Assembly (NCBI GenBank): GCA_024642335.1
Contig: JAHEBH010000008.1
Span: forward strand, 1-64,000
Source: Erythrobacter sp.
Lineage (GTDB): Bacteria; Pseudomonadota; Alphaproteobacteria; Sphingomonadales; Sphingomonadaceae
Direction: 5' to 3'
DNA: 64,000 nucleotides
Of the stretch, positions 56,317 to 64,000 are shown in pieces. A model generated the notes under the pieces. That model searched no databases and was not told the DNA's origin. It saw only the letters and a program-made list of their open reading frames with translations. Both the position numbers and the translations under genes were made by a program. Position 1 is the first letter of the stretch. Every line of letters starts with the position of its first letter.

Positions 56317-57831
56317 TTGGCACAGGCAGAACAGGCGCTGACGTTTCTCGATCACGTCACCAATGTTTCGGACTTCATCTGGGCCGGCCAGTGGAGCGGG
56401 CAGGAAGTGCTTCCCTTCCCGCCGATGGTCATCATCCTGTTCGGTGTCGGCCTGTGGGTCATGGTGGGGCTGCGCTTCTATCCCATCGTCAAGCTGGGCA
56501 GCGCATTTGCCGGTCTGTTCAAGGGCCGCAAGGGCACTGGTGCCGGCGAGATCAGCCCCTTTGCCGCGCTTTCCACCGCGCTTTCCGGCCAGGTAGGCAC
56601 GGGCAATCTGGCAGGTGTCGCCACCGCCATCGCGCTCGGCGGGCCGGGCGCGATCTTCTGGATGTGGATCACCGCGCTGATCGGCATGGCGCTGGCCTTT
56701 GCCGAAGGCGCACTGGCCATCCGCTACCGCGAGAAGACCAGCGACGGCATCTATCGCGGCGGCCCGATGAGCTACATCATGATCGGCCTTGGTCCCAAAT
56801 GGACCTGGCTGGCGCTGGTATTCTGCGTGGGCACGCTGTTTTCCGCGCTCGTCACCGGCAACGCGATCCAGTCCAACGCGGTGGCTGACGGCATGAACGA
56901 ATTGTTCGGCGTGGAAGAATGGATCGGCGGCATGATCACCGCCATCGTCGTGTTCGTGGTCATCATCGGCGGCATCAAGTCGATCGGCAATGTGGCGGAA
57001 AAGGTCGTGCCCTTTATGGCAGGGGCCTATATCGTGATGGCCCTGATCGCCATCCTGCTCGACATCCAGGACATTCCCGAAACCTTCGCCCGCATCTTCC
57101 ACGGAGCCTTCAATCCGCAGGCGGCGACCGGCGGCTTTGTCGGCGCGGCAATCATCATTGCCATCCGCGCGGGCGTGGCTCGCGGACTTTTCTCCAACGA
57201 AGCGGGGCAAGGCTCGACGCCTATCGCCCATGCCGTGGCGCAGACCGACGATCCCGAACAGCAGGGCCGCATGGCCATGCTGGGCACATTCATCGATACC
57301 ATCGTGATCTGCACCATGACCGCGCTGGTGATCCTGACGGTGGAGGGCAATTTCACCGGCGCTGGCGGACCCGTGGAGCATGCATGGCAATCGGACCTGA
57401 CCGGCTTTGCCATGACCAGCGGAGCTTTTGCGGCCGCCTTCCCCTTCTCCGTCGCCAGTGTCCCGCTCGGCACGTTGATTGCCAGCGTGGCTCTGATCCT
57501 GTTCGTCTTCACCACGCTCTTGACCTGGTCCTATTACGGCGAGCGGGCGATCACCTTCATCTACGACCGCGTGCCGGGATCGAACCGCGCGGGCGAAAGG
57601 ATGCTGCACCGTGGCTGGCGCGTGATCTGGTGTCTGGCCATCTTCATCGGCGCATCGCGCCCGTCGGAAGAAGTCTGGCGCCTGGGCGACATCTCCAATG
57701 CGGCCATGGCGCTGCCCAATTTGCTGGCGCTGGCCCTGCTGTCGGGCGTGGTGTTCAAACTCGCCAGGGGTGACAAGAAGGCCGGGCCGGACCATCTGGC
57801 CGATACGCCGGAAGAGCCCGAGGAGTATTGA
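56317..57831 (+). CDS. Alanine/glycine:cation symporter (AGCS family)
   Basis: GEISPFAALSTALSGQVGTGNLAGVATAIALGGPGAIFWMW, NEAGQGSTPIAHAVAQTDDPEQQG; TTG start. Confidence 0.92.
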   Translation: MAQAEQALTFLDHVTNVSDFIWAGQWSGQEVLPFPPMVIILFGVGLWVMVGLRFYPIVKLGSAFAGLFKGRKGTGAGEISPFAALSTALSGQVGTGNLAGVATAIALGGPGAIFWMWITALIGMALAFAEGALAIRYREKTSDGIYRGGPMSYIMIGLGPKWTWLALVFCVGTLFSALVTGNAIQSNAVADGMNELFGVEEWIGGMITAIVVFVVIIGGIKSIGNVAEKVVPFMAGAYIVMALIAILLDIQDIPETFARIFHGAFNPQAATGGFVGAAIIIAIRAGVARGLFSNEAGQGSTPIAHAVAQTDDPEQQGRMAMLGTFIDTIVICTMTALVILTVEGNFTGAGGPVEHAWQSDLTGFAMTSGAFAAAFPFSVASVPLGTLIASVALILFVFTTLLTWSYYGERAITFIYDRVPGSNRAGERMLHRGWRVIWCLAIFIGASRPSEEVWRLGDISNAAMALPNLLALALLSGVVFKLARGDKKAGPDHLADTPEEPEEY

Positions 57832-57850
57832 GGGATATCCTTTGTAGTTA

Positions 57851-58097
57851 CGCCCCTGCATCCGCAGGGGCATCCTCGGCGCTGATCCCTCCGTCCTTCG
57901 ACAAGCTCAGGACTGCGGGGCACCTGCGGTCGCGCAGTCGCGCTCTGGTGTCGCCAGTCGCGCCACAATCATTGCCGTCCAGCAATGTGGAGCGACATTC
58001 GGGCCACAAGGCCCGCAAGGCCGACCGGCCGCCCGCAGGTGCCCCGCAGCGCAGCGGAGGGAACGGCACCGAGGACGCACGCGCGGATGCGCGGGCG
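57851..58097. repeat. Composite long inverted-repeat element (element A)
   Basis: 57870-57893 pairs with 58055-58078 (20/24), 57913-57929 perfect inverse of 58033-58049 (17/17), outer 57851-57865 pairs with 58083-58097. Confidence 0.8.
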
Positions 58098-58118
58098 AAA
58101 CAACAAGAGAAAGGAAAA

Positions 58119-58194
58119 TGGCAGGGGTGACAGGATTCGAACCCGTGGCCCTCGGTTTTGGAGACCGATGCTCTACCAGCTGAGCTACACCCCT
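58119..58194 (-). tRNA. tRNA-Trp (anticodon CCA), CCA encoded
   Basis: AGGGGTGTAGCTCAGCTGGTAGAGCATCGGTCTCCAAAACCGAGGGCCACGGGTTCGAATCCTGTCACCCCTGCCA, cloverleaf stems complete. Confidence 0.97.
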
Positions 58195-58270
58195 GCAGCG
58201 AGCGCGCCTCTATAGCGCCTTCGCTTCAATGGCAAGCGACGAGCGCGTGATCGCATGATAGAAGGCGCAA

Positions 58271-59050
58271 ATGCACGGCCCCGCGCCCCAGATCCTGCCA
58301 GCAGAAACGCTGCTGCTCGCCTATCGCAGCGGCATTTTCCCGATGGCCGATTCGCGCCATGACGAAGAGGTCTACTGGGTCGAACCGCGCGAGAGGGCGA
58401 TTATTCCGCTCGAGGGATTCCGGCTTTCCAGCTCGCTCACCAGGATGGTGAAGCAGGATCGCTACCAGGTCACCTGCAATCGCGCCTTTGTCGATGTTGT
58501 CGCCGCCTGTGCCGCATCGCGTCCGGGTCGCCATGATACCTGGATCAACCGCAGGATCGAGGCGAGCTATGTCGAACTTCATCACGCAGGCCATGCCCAC
58601 TCGATCGAATGCTGGCGCGATGGCGAACTGGTGGGCGGGCTTTACGGCGTCAGCTTCGATCGCGTGTTCTGCGGCGAGAGCATGTTCAGCAGGGCGGACA
58701 ATGCGAGCAAGGTGGCGCTGGCGTGGCTGGTGGCGCTGATGAAGCGCGCCGGATATCGGCTGCTCGATTGCCAGTTCATGACGGAACACCTTGCCTCGCT
58801 TGGGGCGGTGGCCTTGCCGCAGGCGGAATACCTTAAACTGCTCGCGGACGCTTGTGCCGACAGGTTTGCGGCAGACCTGCCTTCAGCCCATGCTCAATTG
58901 CTGACCTCGGCAGGTGCTGCTTCGGCCTCCGGAGCCGCCGGTGCGCCAGCCTCTGGCGCAGCTGTGGCGGAAGCCGTGGGTGCGGAAGACGAGACGGCAG
59001 TTTCCTCTCCCGGGAAACTCATCGCGCAGTCCTTGACCCAGACATCGTAG
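58271..59050 (+). CDS. aat: Leucyl/phenylalanyl-tRNA--protein transferase
   Basis: LLAYRSGIFPMADSRHDEEVYWVEPRERAIIPLEGF, ELVGGLYGVSFDRVFCGESMFSRADNASKVALAWLV. Confidence 0.95.
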   Translation: MHGPAPQILPAETLLLAYRSGIFPMADSRHDEEVYWVEPRERAIIPLEGFRLSSSLTRMVKQDRYQVTCNRAFVDVVAACAASRPGRHDTWINRRIEASYVELHHAGHAHSIECWRDGELVGGLYGVSFDRVFCGESMFSRADNASKVALAWLVALMKRAGYRLLDCQFMTEHLASLGAVALPQAEYLKLLADACADRFAADLPSAHAQLLTSAGAASASGAAGAPASGAAVAEAVGAEDETAVSSPGKLIAQSLTQTS

Positions 59051-59484
59051 ATCGGGTGTTCCACCACGTTGACGGCGGGGGCTTCCTTGTAGAGCCAGCC
59101 AGAGAAAATCCTTCTCCAGTCGCTTGTTCCGCGATCCTGCACCAGCACCTGCACGAAGGCCCCGGTCAGCGGCGGGTGCTCCCACGGCGCGGTGCGTTCG
59201 CAGCTCGCCAGGCGGATGATGATATTGTCGAAGCGCTGCTGTTCGCCCGGACGCAACTCGATATCGCGGGTGATGTTGTTGCGCTTGTTGATCAGGCCAA
59301 TCGTCGCCACCCGTTCTTCCAGCGGCGTACCCAGGCTGTCGTCAACCTCCACCAGCGGCAGGGAGGAATCGGCCAGATCGTCCGGAATTTCGGTTTCTTC
59401 GGCCTCGGGCTCCGGCGCACTGCTGTCGCAAGCCACCAGCGCCAGAGCGCCCGCCCCGACGATCGCGAGGCGCAGAAGGCTCAC
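58894..59484 (-). CDS. DUF2155 domain protein, putative lipoprotein
   Basis: FVQVLVQDRGTSDWRRIFSGWLYKEAPAVNVVEHPIYDVWVKDC. Confidence 0.87.
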   Translation of the reverse strand: MSLLRLAIVGAGALALVACDSSAPEPEAEETEIPDDLADSSLPLVEVDDSLGTPLEERVATIGLINKRNNITRDIELRPGEQQRFDNIIIRLASCERTAPWEHPPLTGAFVQVLVQDRGTSDWRRIFSGWLYKEAPAVNVVEHPIYDVWVKDCAMSFPGEETAVSSSAPTASATAAPEAGAPAAPEAEAAPAEVSN

Positions 59485-59879
59485 GCCTCGGGCGTCCAGG
59501 CTTCGTAATCGCCCGTGGCGCGCGCGCGCTGCCCGCCGCGTTCAAGTGCCCCTGCCGGCCTGTAGGCCTGCGAAGTGCCGGTGGCGTTGGGCGTGTAATC
59601 TGTTTCCCAGATCCGCGGCGGCGGCAAATGGCTTTCGGGCAGTTCGTCATAGGAATGATGCAGCCAGCCATGCCATTCTGCGGGAACTCGGCTGGCGTCA
59701 TTGGCGCCGTTGTAGATGACCCAGCGCCGCTCGCGCTCGCCATCGCGGACGTTCTTCGTGCGGTAGTATTTGTTGCCCTGCGCATCGGTGCCGACATGCT
59801 CGCCCTTGCGCGCAGACCACAGGAGCGTGCCGATCGTGGCACCATCCCACCAGGTGAAGATTTTCATCAGGATTCCCAT
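59481..59879 (-). CDS. NDUFA12 family NADH:ubiquinone oxidoreductase accessory subunit
   Basis: KIFTWWDGATIGTLLWSARKGEHVGTDAQGNKYYRTK, RRWVIYNGANDASRVPAEWHGWLHH. Confidence 0.93.
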   Translation of the reverse strand: MGILMKIFTWWDGATIGTLLWSARKGEHVGTDAQGNKYYRTKNVRDGERERRWVIYNGANDASRVPAEWHGWLHHSYDELPESHLPPPRIWETDYTPNATGTSQAYRPAGALERGGQRARATGDYEAWTPEA

Positions 59880-59925
59880 GGCCGCGCGGTTAGCCCTTTT
59901 CCTATGTCCAGCGCAAGCGTCAGAT

Positions 59926-60019
59926 CGGGCCGAAGGCCCGCAAGGGCGACTGCCCGCCCCGCAGCGGGGGCAGCTTGCCTGCCCGTCTAGCGAGGACGCG
60001 CACCCGGATGGGTGCGCGA
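59926..60019. repeat. Structured repeat (element B), related to right arm of element A
   Basis: GGGCC-GAA-GGCCC, GGGC-GACT-GCCC, CGCGCACCC-GGAT-GGGTGCGCG hairpins in same order as in element A. Confidence 0.7.
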
Positions 60020-60030
60020 AAGTCAGACAA

Positions 60031-60540
60031 TCAATCCTCCCATTCCACCTGTGCGCCGGGAGTGAAGCCCAGTTCCTCCAGCCGCCCGCCGTTGATCTCC
60101 AGCACGGCATTGGTCAGACCCGCCGATGGCAGCGAATCCAGCGAATAGGGCGTGGTCATGGGATAATAGTTGAGTATCCGGTTGTCCGTGCCGATGAAGA
60201 TGATGTCCAGCGGGATGACGGTGTTGCGCATCCAGAAAGATGCCTGCTGTCCAGGTCGGCCGACAAATATCATGCCTTCATCAGCGCCCATGACGGTGCG
60301 GAACATCAGACCGCGCGACCATTCCTCGCGGCTGCGCGCCACTTCCACCTGCAGGACGTGCCGCTTGCCATCCTGCACGATCGTGAGCGGGATGACCTCA
60401 AGGCCGGACTCTGGGTGCACTGCGCCTGCCGGCATGCTCTCCCGTGCCGGTTGTTCGCTGGCGACCTGGGTCGAACAGGCGGCCATGGCGCAACAGGCCG
60501 CGAGCACCATGGCCCGCATCAAGTCAATTCGTCCTGCCAT
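60031..60540 (-). CDS. DUF192 domain protein
   Basis: REEWSRGLMFRTVMGADEGMIFVGRPGQQASFWMRNTVIPLDIIFIGTDNRI. Confidence 0.92.
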   Translation of the reverse strand: MAGRIDLMRAMVLAACCAMAACSTQVASEQPARESMPAGAVHPESGLEVIPLTIVQDGKRHVLQVEVARSREEWSRGLMFRTVMGADEGMIFVGRPGQQASFWMRNTVIPLDIIFIGTDNRILNYYPMTTPYSLDSLPSAGLTNAVLEINGGRLEELGFTPGAQVEWED

Positions 60541-61126
60541 TTGTCTCATCATCCAGTTCATAGGCCCATTGTTCGGCCGATTCCTCGCTCGCGGCATCCA
60601 CCATTTCACGCGCGAAGTCGAGCGAATGGCCCGCGCGCAGCATGGCAGCAATTTGCTTCTCACGCCTGTCGCGTTCAAGCTCAATGGCACCAAAGGGACC
60701 GAAGCGGCGCTTTCTTGCCAGAGCGAGCACCGCATGGCGCCTTGCCGCCTCTCCGGGCGCCACCTCCTCGCGCAGTGCAGTGGAAATCCCGTCCTGGCCC
60801 AGCGCCTGGTTCACGCGGCGCAGGCCATACCCGCGCCGCAACAGGCTCGCGCTCCTGGCGCGCGCAAATCCTTCATCGTCGATGTAGCCCAGTTCGGCAT
60901 AGCGCGCGACGAGCGCAGGGATATCGGGCGGCACGGCGCCATCGGCCCAGCCCAACTCGCGCAGCTTCCGCGCCAGATAGCGCTCCAGCTTCGCCGCAGA
61001 GGTCGCATATCGCGCCACATAGGACAGCGCCAGATCACGCAATCGGGCGTCATCAAGGGGCGTTCTGCCCCTCTTCGGCTGCTTTCCCACTTGCCTATTG
61101 TTCACCATTGGCCTTATTCGTGCCAT
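60524..61126 (-). CDS. recX: RecX family regulatory protein
   Basis: LDDARLRDLALSYVARYATSAAKLERYLARKLRELGW, YIDDEGFARARSASLLRRGYGLRRVNQALGQDGI. Confidence 0.85.
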   Translation of the reverse strand: MARIRPMVNNRQVGKQPKRGRTPLDDARLRDLALSYVARYATSAAKLERYLARKLRELGWADGAVPPDIPALVARYAELGYIDDEGFARARSASLLRRGYGLRRVNQALGQDGISTALREEVAPGEAARRHAVLALARKRRFGPFGAIELERDRREKQIAAMLRAGHSLDFAREMVDAASEESAEQWAYELDDETNGRTN

Positions 61127-61238
61127 ACTTCATGACAAATGGGAAAGATTGATACGATGTCGGGACGGACTCGGCATCTTTTTTGTTATGAGGGGGAGCG
61201 CCGAAAGCGCGCAATAATAAAGGGTTGCCTGACTGGCC

Positions 61239-62966
61239 ATGACAGAACTCACACCCACGCCCAACGATTGCCCGCTGCCGCGCATTCGCGCCGATTTCGC
61301 CACGTTCAACGATGCGATCGATTATGCCGCGAAGAGCGCGAAGGGCCTGAACTTCCACGACATGCGCGGCACGCTGGAACGGGTCTATACCTTTTCCGAG
61401 ATGCGCAAGGACGCGCTGGAGATGGCCTATCGTCTGATCGATGCAGGCGTCAAGAAGGGCGATCGCATTGCCCTGATCGCGGAAACCGGGCCCGATTTTG
61501 CGGCGCTGTTCTGCGCCTGCACCTATTCCGGTGCCTGGCCGGTACCACTTCCGCTGCCGACCACGTTTGGCGGCAAGGAAAGCTATATCGACCAGCTCGC
61601 GGTGCAGCTGCAAAGCTCCGACCCGTTGATACTGATCTATCCCCCCGAGATCGCCGACATGGCCAAGGCCGCGGCGGACAAGCAGGGCTGCCAAGGCATC
61701 AGCTGGGACGAGTTTGCAAAGCGACCCGCTCCACAGGCGGAGCTTCCCAAGGCCGACCCGGAAGATATCTGCTACCTGCAATACTCCAGCGGCTCTACCC
61801 GATTCCCGCAAGGCGTGGCGGTGACGCACAAGGCGCTGCTGCATAACCTCTATGGCCATGCCGCCAGCATGGAAGTCGGCACCAACGATCGCGTGGTCAG
61901 CTGGTTGCCCTGGTACCATGACATGGGCCTTGTCGGTTGTTTCCTGTCGCTGATCGCCAACCAGATGAGCGTCGATTACCTCAAGACCGAACATTTCGCC
62001 CGCCGTCCACTCGCCTGGCTGGACCTGATCAGCCGCAACAAGGGCAATACGCTGAGCTATTCGCCCACTTTCGGCTATGATATCTGCGCGCGCCGCATCT
62101 CCAGCCAGAGCCACGTATCCGAGCGTTTCGACCTGTCGCGCTGGCGGCTGGCCGGCAATGGTGCCGACATGATCCGCCCAGACGTGATGCAGAATTTCGT
62201 CAACGCCTTTTCCGAAGCCGGGTTCAAGGCCCATGCATTCACCCCAAGCTACGGCCTGGCCGAGGCAACGCTGGCCGTCACCGTCATGCCGCCGGGCGAA
62301 GGCATCCGTGTCGAGCTGGTCGAGGAAGAGCGCCTGTCAGGCACGCGCCGCGACCTTTCGCGCCCGGCCCGCTATCGCGCCATTGTCAATTGCGGCAAGC
62401 CCCTGCCCGACATGGATGTCGAAATTCGCGGGGAGAAGGGCGAAGCCAGGGGCGATCACCAGATCGGCAAGGTATGGTGCCGCGGGCCGAGCGTGATGCA
62501 TTCCTATTTCCGCAACCAGGAAGCGACCGATGAATGCCTAGTCGACGGATGGCTGGATACAGGCGACATGGGCTACCTGGCCGATGGCTACCTGTTCATC
62601 GTCGGCCGCGCGAAGGACATGATCATCATCAACGGCAAGAACCACTGGCCGCAGGACATCGAATGGGTGGTGGAACAATTGCCGGGCTTCAACCACGGCG
62701 ATATCGCTGCCTTCTCTATCGAGATGGAAAATGGCGAGGAAGCCCCCGCCGTGCTGGTGCATTGCCGCGTTTCCGATCCCGAAGAGAGGCTGAAACTGCG
62801 CGACGACATTGCCGACAAGGTCCGCGCCGTCACGGGCATGAACTGCATTGTCGAACTGGTACCGCCGCGCACGCTGCCGCGCACCAGCTCTGGCAAGCTC
62901 AGTCGCGCCAAGGCAAAGAAGCTGTATCTTTCGGGCGAGATCGAACCGCTCAATCTGGCGGCCTGA
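61239..62966 (+). CDS. Fatty acyl-AMP ligase (FAAL-type AMP-binding enzyme)
   Basis: YLQYSSGSTRFPQGVAVTHKALLHN, SWLPWYHDMGLVGCFL, DTGDMGYLADGYLFIVGRAKDMIIINGKNHWPQDIE. Confidence 0.93.
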   Translation: MTELTPTPNDCPLPRIRADFATFNDAIDYAAKSAKGLNFHDMRGTLERVYTFSEMRKDALEMAYRLIDAGVKKGDRIALIAETGPDFAALFCACTYSGAWPVPLPLPTTFGGKESYIDQLAVQLQSSDPLILIYPPEIADMAKAAADKQGCQGISWDEFAKRPAPQAELPKADPEDICYLQYSSGSTRFPQGVAVTHKALLHNLYGHAASMEVGTNDRVVSWLPWYHDMGLVGCFLSLIANQMSVDYLKTEHFARRPLAWLDLISRNKGNTLSYSPTFGYDICARRISSQSHVSERFDLSRWRLAGNGADMIRPDVMQNFVNAFSEAGFKAHAFTPSYGLAEATLAVTVMPPGEGIRVELVEEERLSGTRRDLSRPARYRAIVNCGKPLPDMDVEIRGEKGEARGDHQIGKVWCRGPSVMHSYFRNQEATDECLVDGWLDTGDMGYLADGYLFIVGRAKDMIIINGKNHWPQDIEWVVEQLPGFNHGDIAAFSIEMENGEEAPAVLVHCRVSDPEERLKLRDDIADKVRAVTGMNCIVELVPPRTLPRTSSGKLSRAKAKKLYLSGEIEPLNLAA

Positions 62967-62969
62967 TCG

Positions 62970-64000
62970 CTACTCCTCCGGGGTCACCCATGATACGCTG
63001 ACCGGGCCATAACCGGGCCCGCCGGGGGCAAGCTCGGACACTATGCCGCGTTCGCCCAGTGCGGCATTGACGAGCGCGACCGAATCCCTGCGACCTTCCA
63101 GGCGTATTGGCAGGCCGATGCGTTCCGCCGTCCAGGCGACCAGCTTCACCGCCTCCTGCCCTTCGGCAGAGATTGCCTCATCCGCGACGGCTATATCGGG
63201 CAGCGCCATTACTGGCGGGACCAGACGAATATCCCATCCCGGCCCCTGGATTGCGACGATGCGCCTTTCCAGTTCGGAATAGGCGCGCAATGTCGCTCCC
63301 TCGAGCGGGGTTGCCTTGACCGTTGCGCGGTTCCGGTCGCGGTCGACCGTCACCGCAGACACCTCCACGCCCGCAACCAGGGCCAGACGCTCCGACAGGC
63401 GATCGGCCTCTGCCAAGTCTGCCCGCTCCTCTGCCAGTGCAGCAGACAATTGCGCCTCTTCCGCCGCCTGTGCGGTGGTTCCGACGCGATATTGCGTGAT
63501 CACCACTTCGACCGGCTCACCCAGCGCGCGTTCCAGGGCCCGCATTGCCGTACGCTCGGCATCCTCTTCAAGTTCCGGCGTCAGCACGGTCGCGTTGACC
63601 CGGATCGGGTCTGAATCGAAATTGGCCTCGATTTGCGAAAGCCGGGCCCGGTTGTCGAACCCCTGCATCACCAGCGAGTTCATCTGCCTGGTCGCCCGTG
63701 CCTCCTCGGCAATGTCGAGCAGGGACAGGAACAGCGGAATGGCGATCGCCACAAATGTGACCGCAATGATGCCCGATTGCATCCAGGTCTGCTTTTCGGA
63801 AAGATTGGTGCGGAAGCCATAGAGGCGCGCCATGACAGCGGCAGTCAACGCGATGGTCATGAGGTTGGTGAAGAAGAGTCCCAAAGCTCCTGAAAACACC
63901 GTCCAGTTGAAGGTAGCGAGGCCAAAGCCGACGACGGCCAAAGGCGGCATCAAGGCGGTGGCGATGGCCACGCCCACGATCGTGCCTTCCCGACCGCGGA
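62970..64000 (-). CDS. DUF389 family membrane protein, truncated by window end
   Basis: GVAIATALMPPLAVVGFGLATFNWTVFSGALGLFFTNLMTIAL; reading frame continues to 64000. Confidence 0.88.
   Translation of the reverse strand, partial: RGREGTIVGVAIATALMPPLAVVGFGLATFNWTVFSGALGLFFTNLMTIALTAAVMARLYGFRTNLSEKQTWMQSGIIAVTFVAIAIPLFLSLLDIAEEARATRQMNSLVMQGFDNRARLSQIEANFDSDPIRVNATVLTPELEEDAERTAMRALERALGEPVEVVITQYRVGTTAQAAEEAQLSAALAEERADLAEADRLSERLALVAGVEVSAVTVDRDRNRATVKATPLEGATLRAYSELERRIVAIQGPGWDIRLVPPVMALPDIAVADEAISAEGQEAVKLVAWTAERIGLPIRLEGRRDSVALVNAALGERGIVSELAPGGPGYGPVSVSWVTPEE

Noticed and set aside
56173-57873. 566-aa minus-strand ORF opposite the AGCS transporter
   Set aside because: Antisense shadow; plus strand has clear AGCS motifs
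1-64000. CRISPR array, prophage, integrase or classical IS element
   Set aside because: No regularly spaced direct repeats, phage structural genes or transposase motifs seen; repeats present are small palindromes

Overview
This 64 kb, GC-rich window looks like a sphingomonad-type alphaproteobacterial chromosome (assignment by protein flavour only, no search run). About 0.1-47 kb reads as an aromatic/lignin-dimer catabolic region. It holds two carotenoid-cleavage/lignostilbene-dioxygenase-type enzymes, two quinohemoprotein (PQQ) dehydrogenases, two aldehyde dehydrogenases, a zinc alcohol dehydrogenase, a VAO/PCMH-type flavoprotein with a cytochrome c, a tannase/feruloyl esterase, a GMC oxidoreductase, SDRs, a DUF3237 protein, a TonB receptor and an aromatic-acid-type MFS transporter. 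It also has many small NTF2/SnoaL-like proteins and four paralogous two-domain proteins of unknown function. A second module (39-46.6 kb) is a tetrahydrofolate-dependent O-demethylation/C1 cluster (MetE-like, IclR, LigM-like, MetF, FolD). The rest (47-64 kb) is mostly housekeeping: GH2, rplA/rplK, nusG/secE, tRNA-Trp, aat, DUF2155, NDUFA12, DUF192, recX, FAAL, DUF389, plus a large secreted G8-domain protein. Main unexplained signals are: (1) a TAAC-N4-GTTA palindrome in four divergent promoters, including that of a MarR regulator, suggesting a cluster-wide regulon; (2) an ATTTCATnTATnCGAA motif at both promoters of the IclR/LigM/MetF module; (3) several inverted-repeat elements whose copies differ by compensatory changes; (4) expansion of NTF2-like and two-domain unknown proteins beside CCD, PQQ and GMC enzymes. 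Coordinates come from the ORF track with starts adjusted by eye. Functions come from recognisable motifs and neighbourhood.
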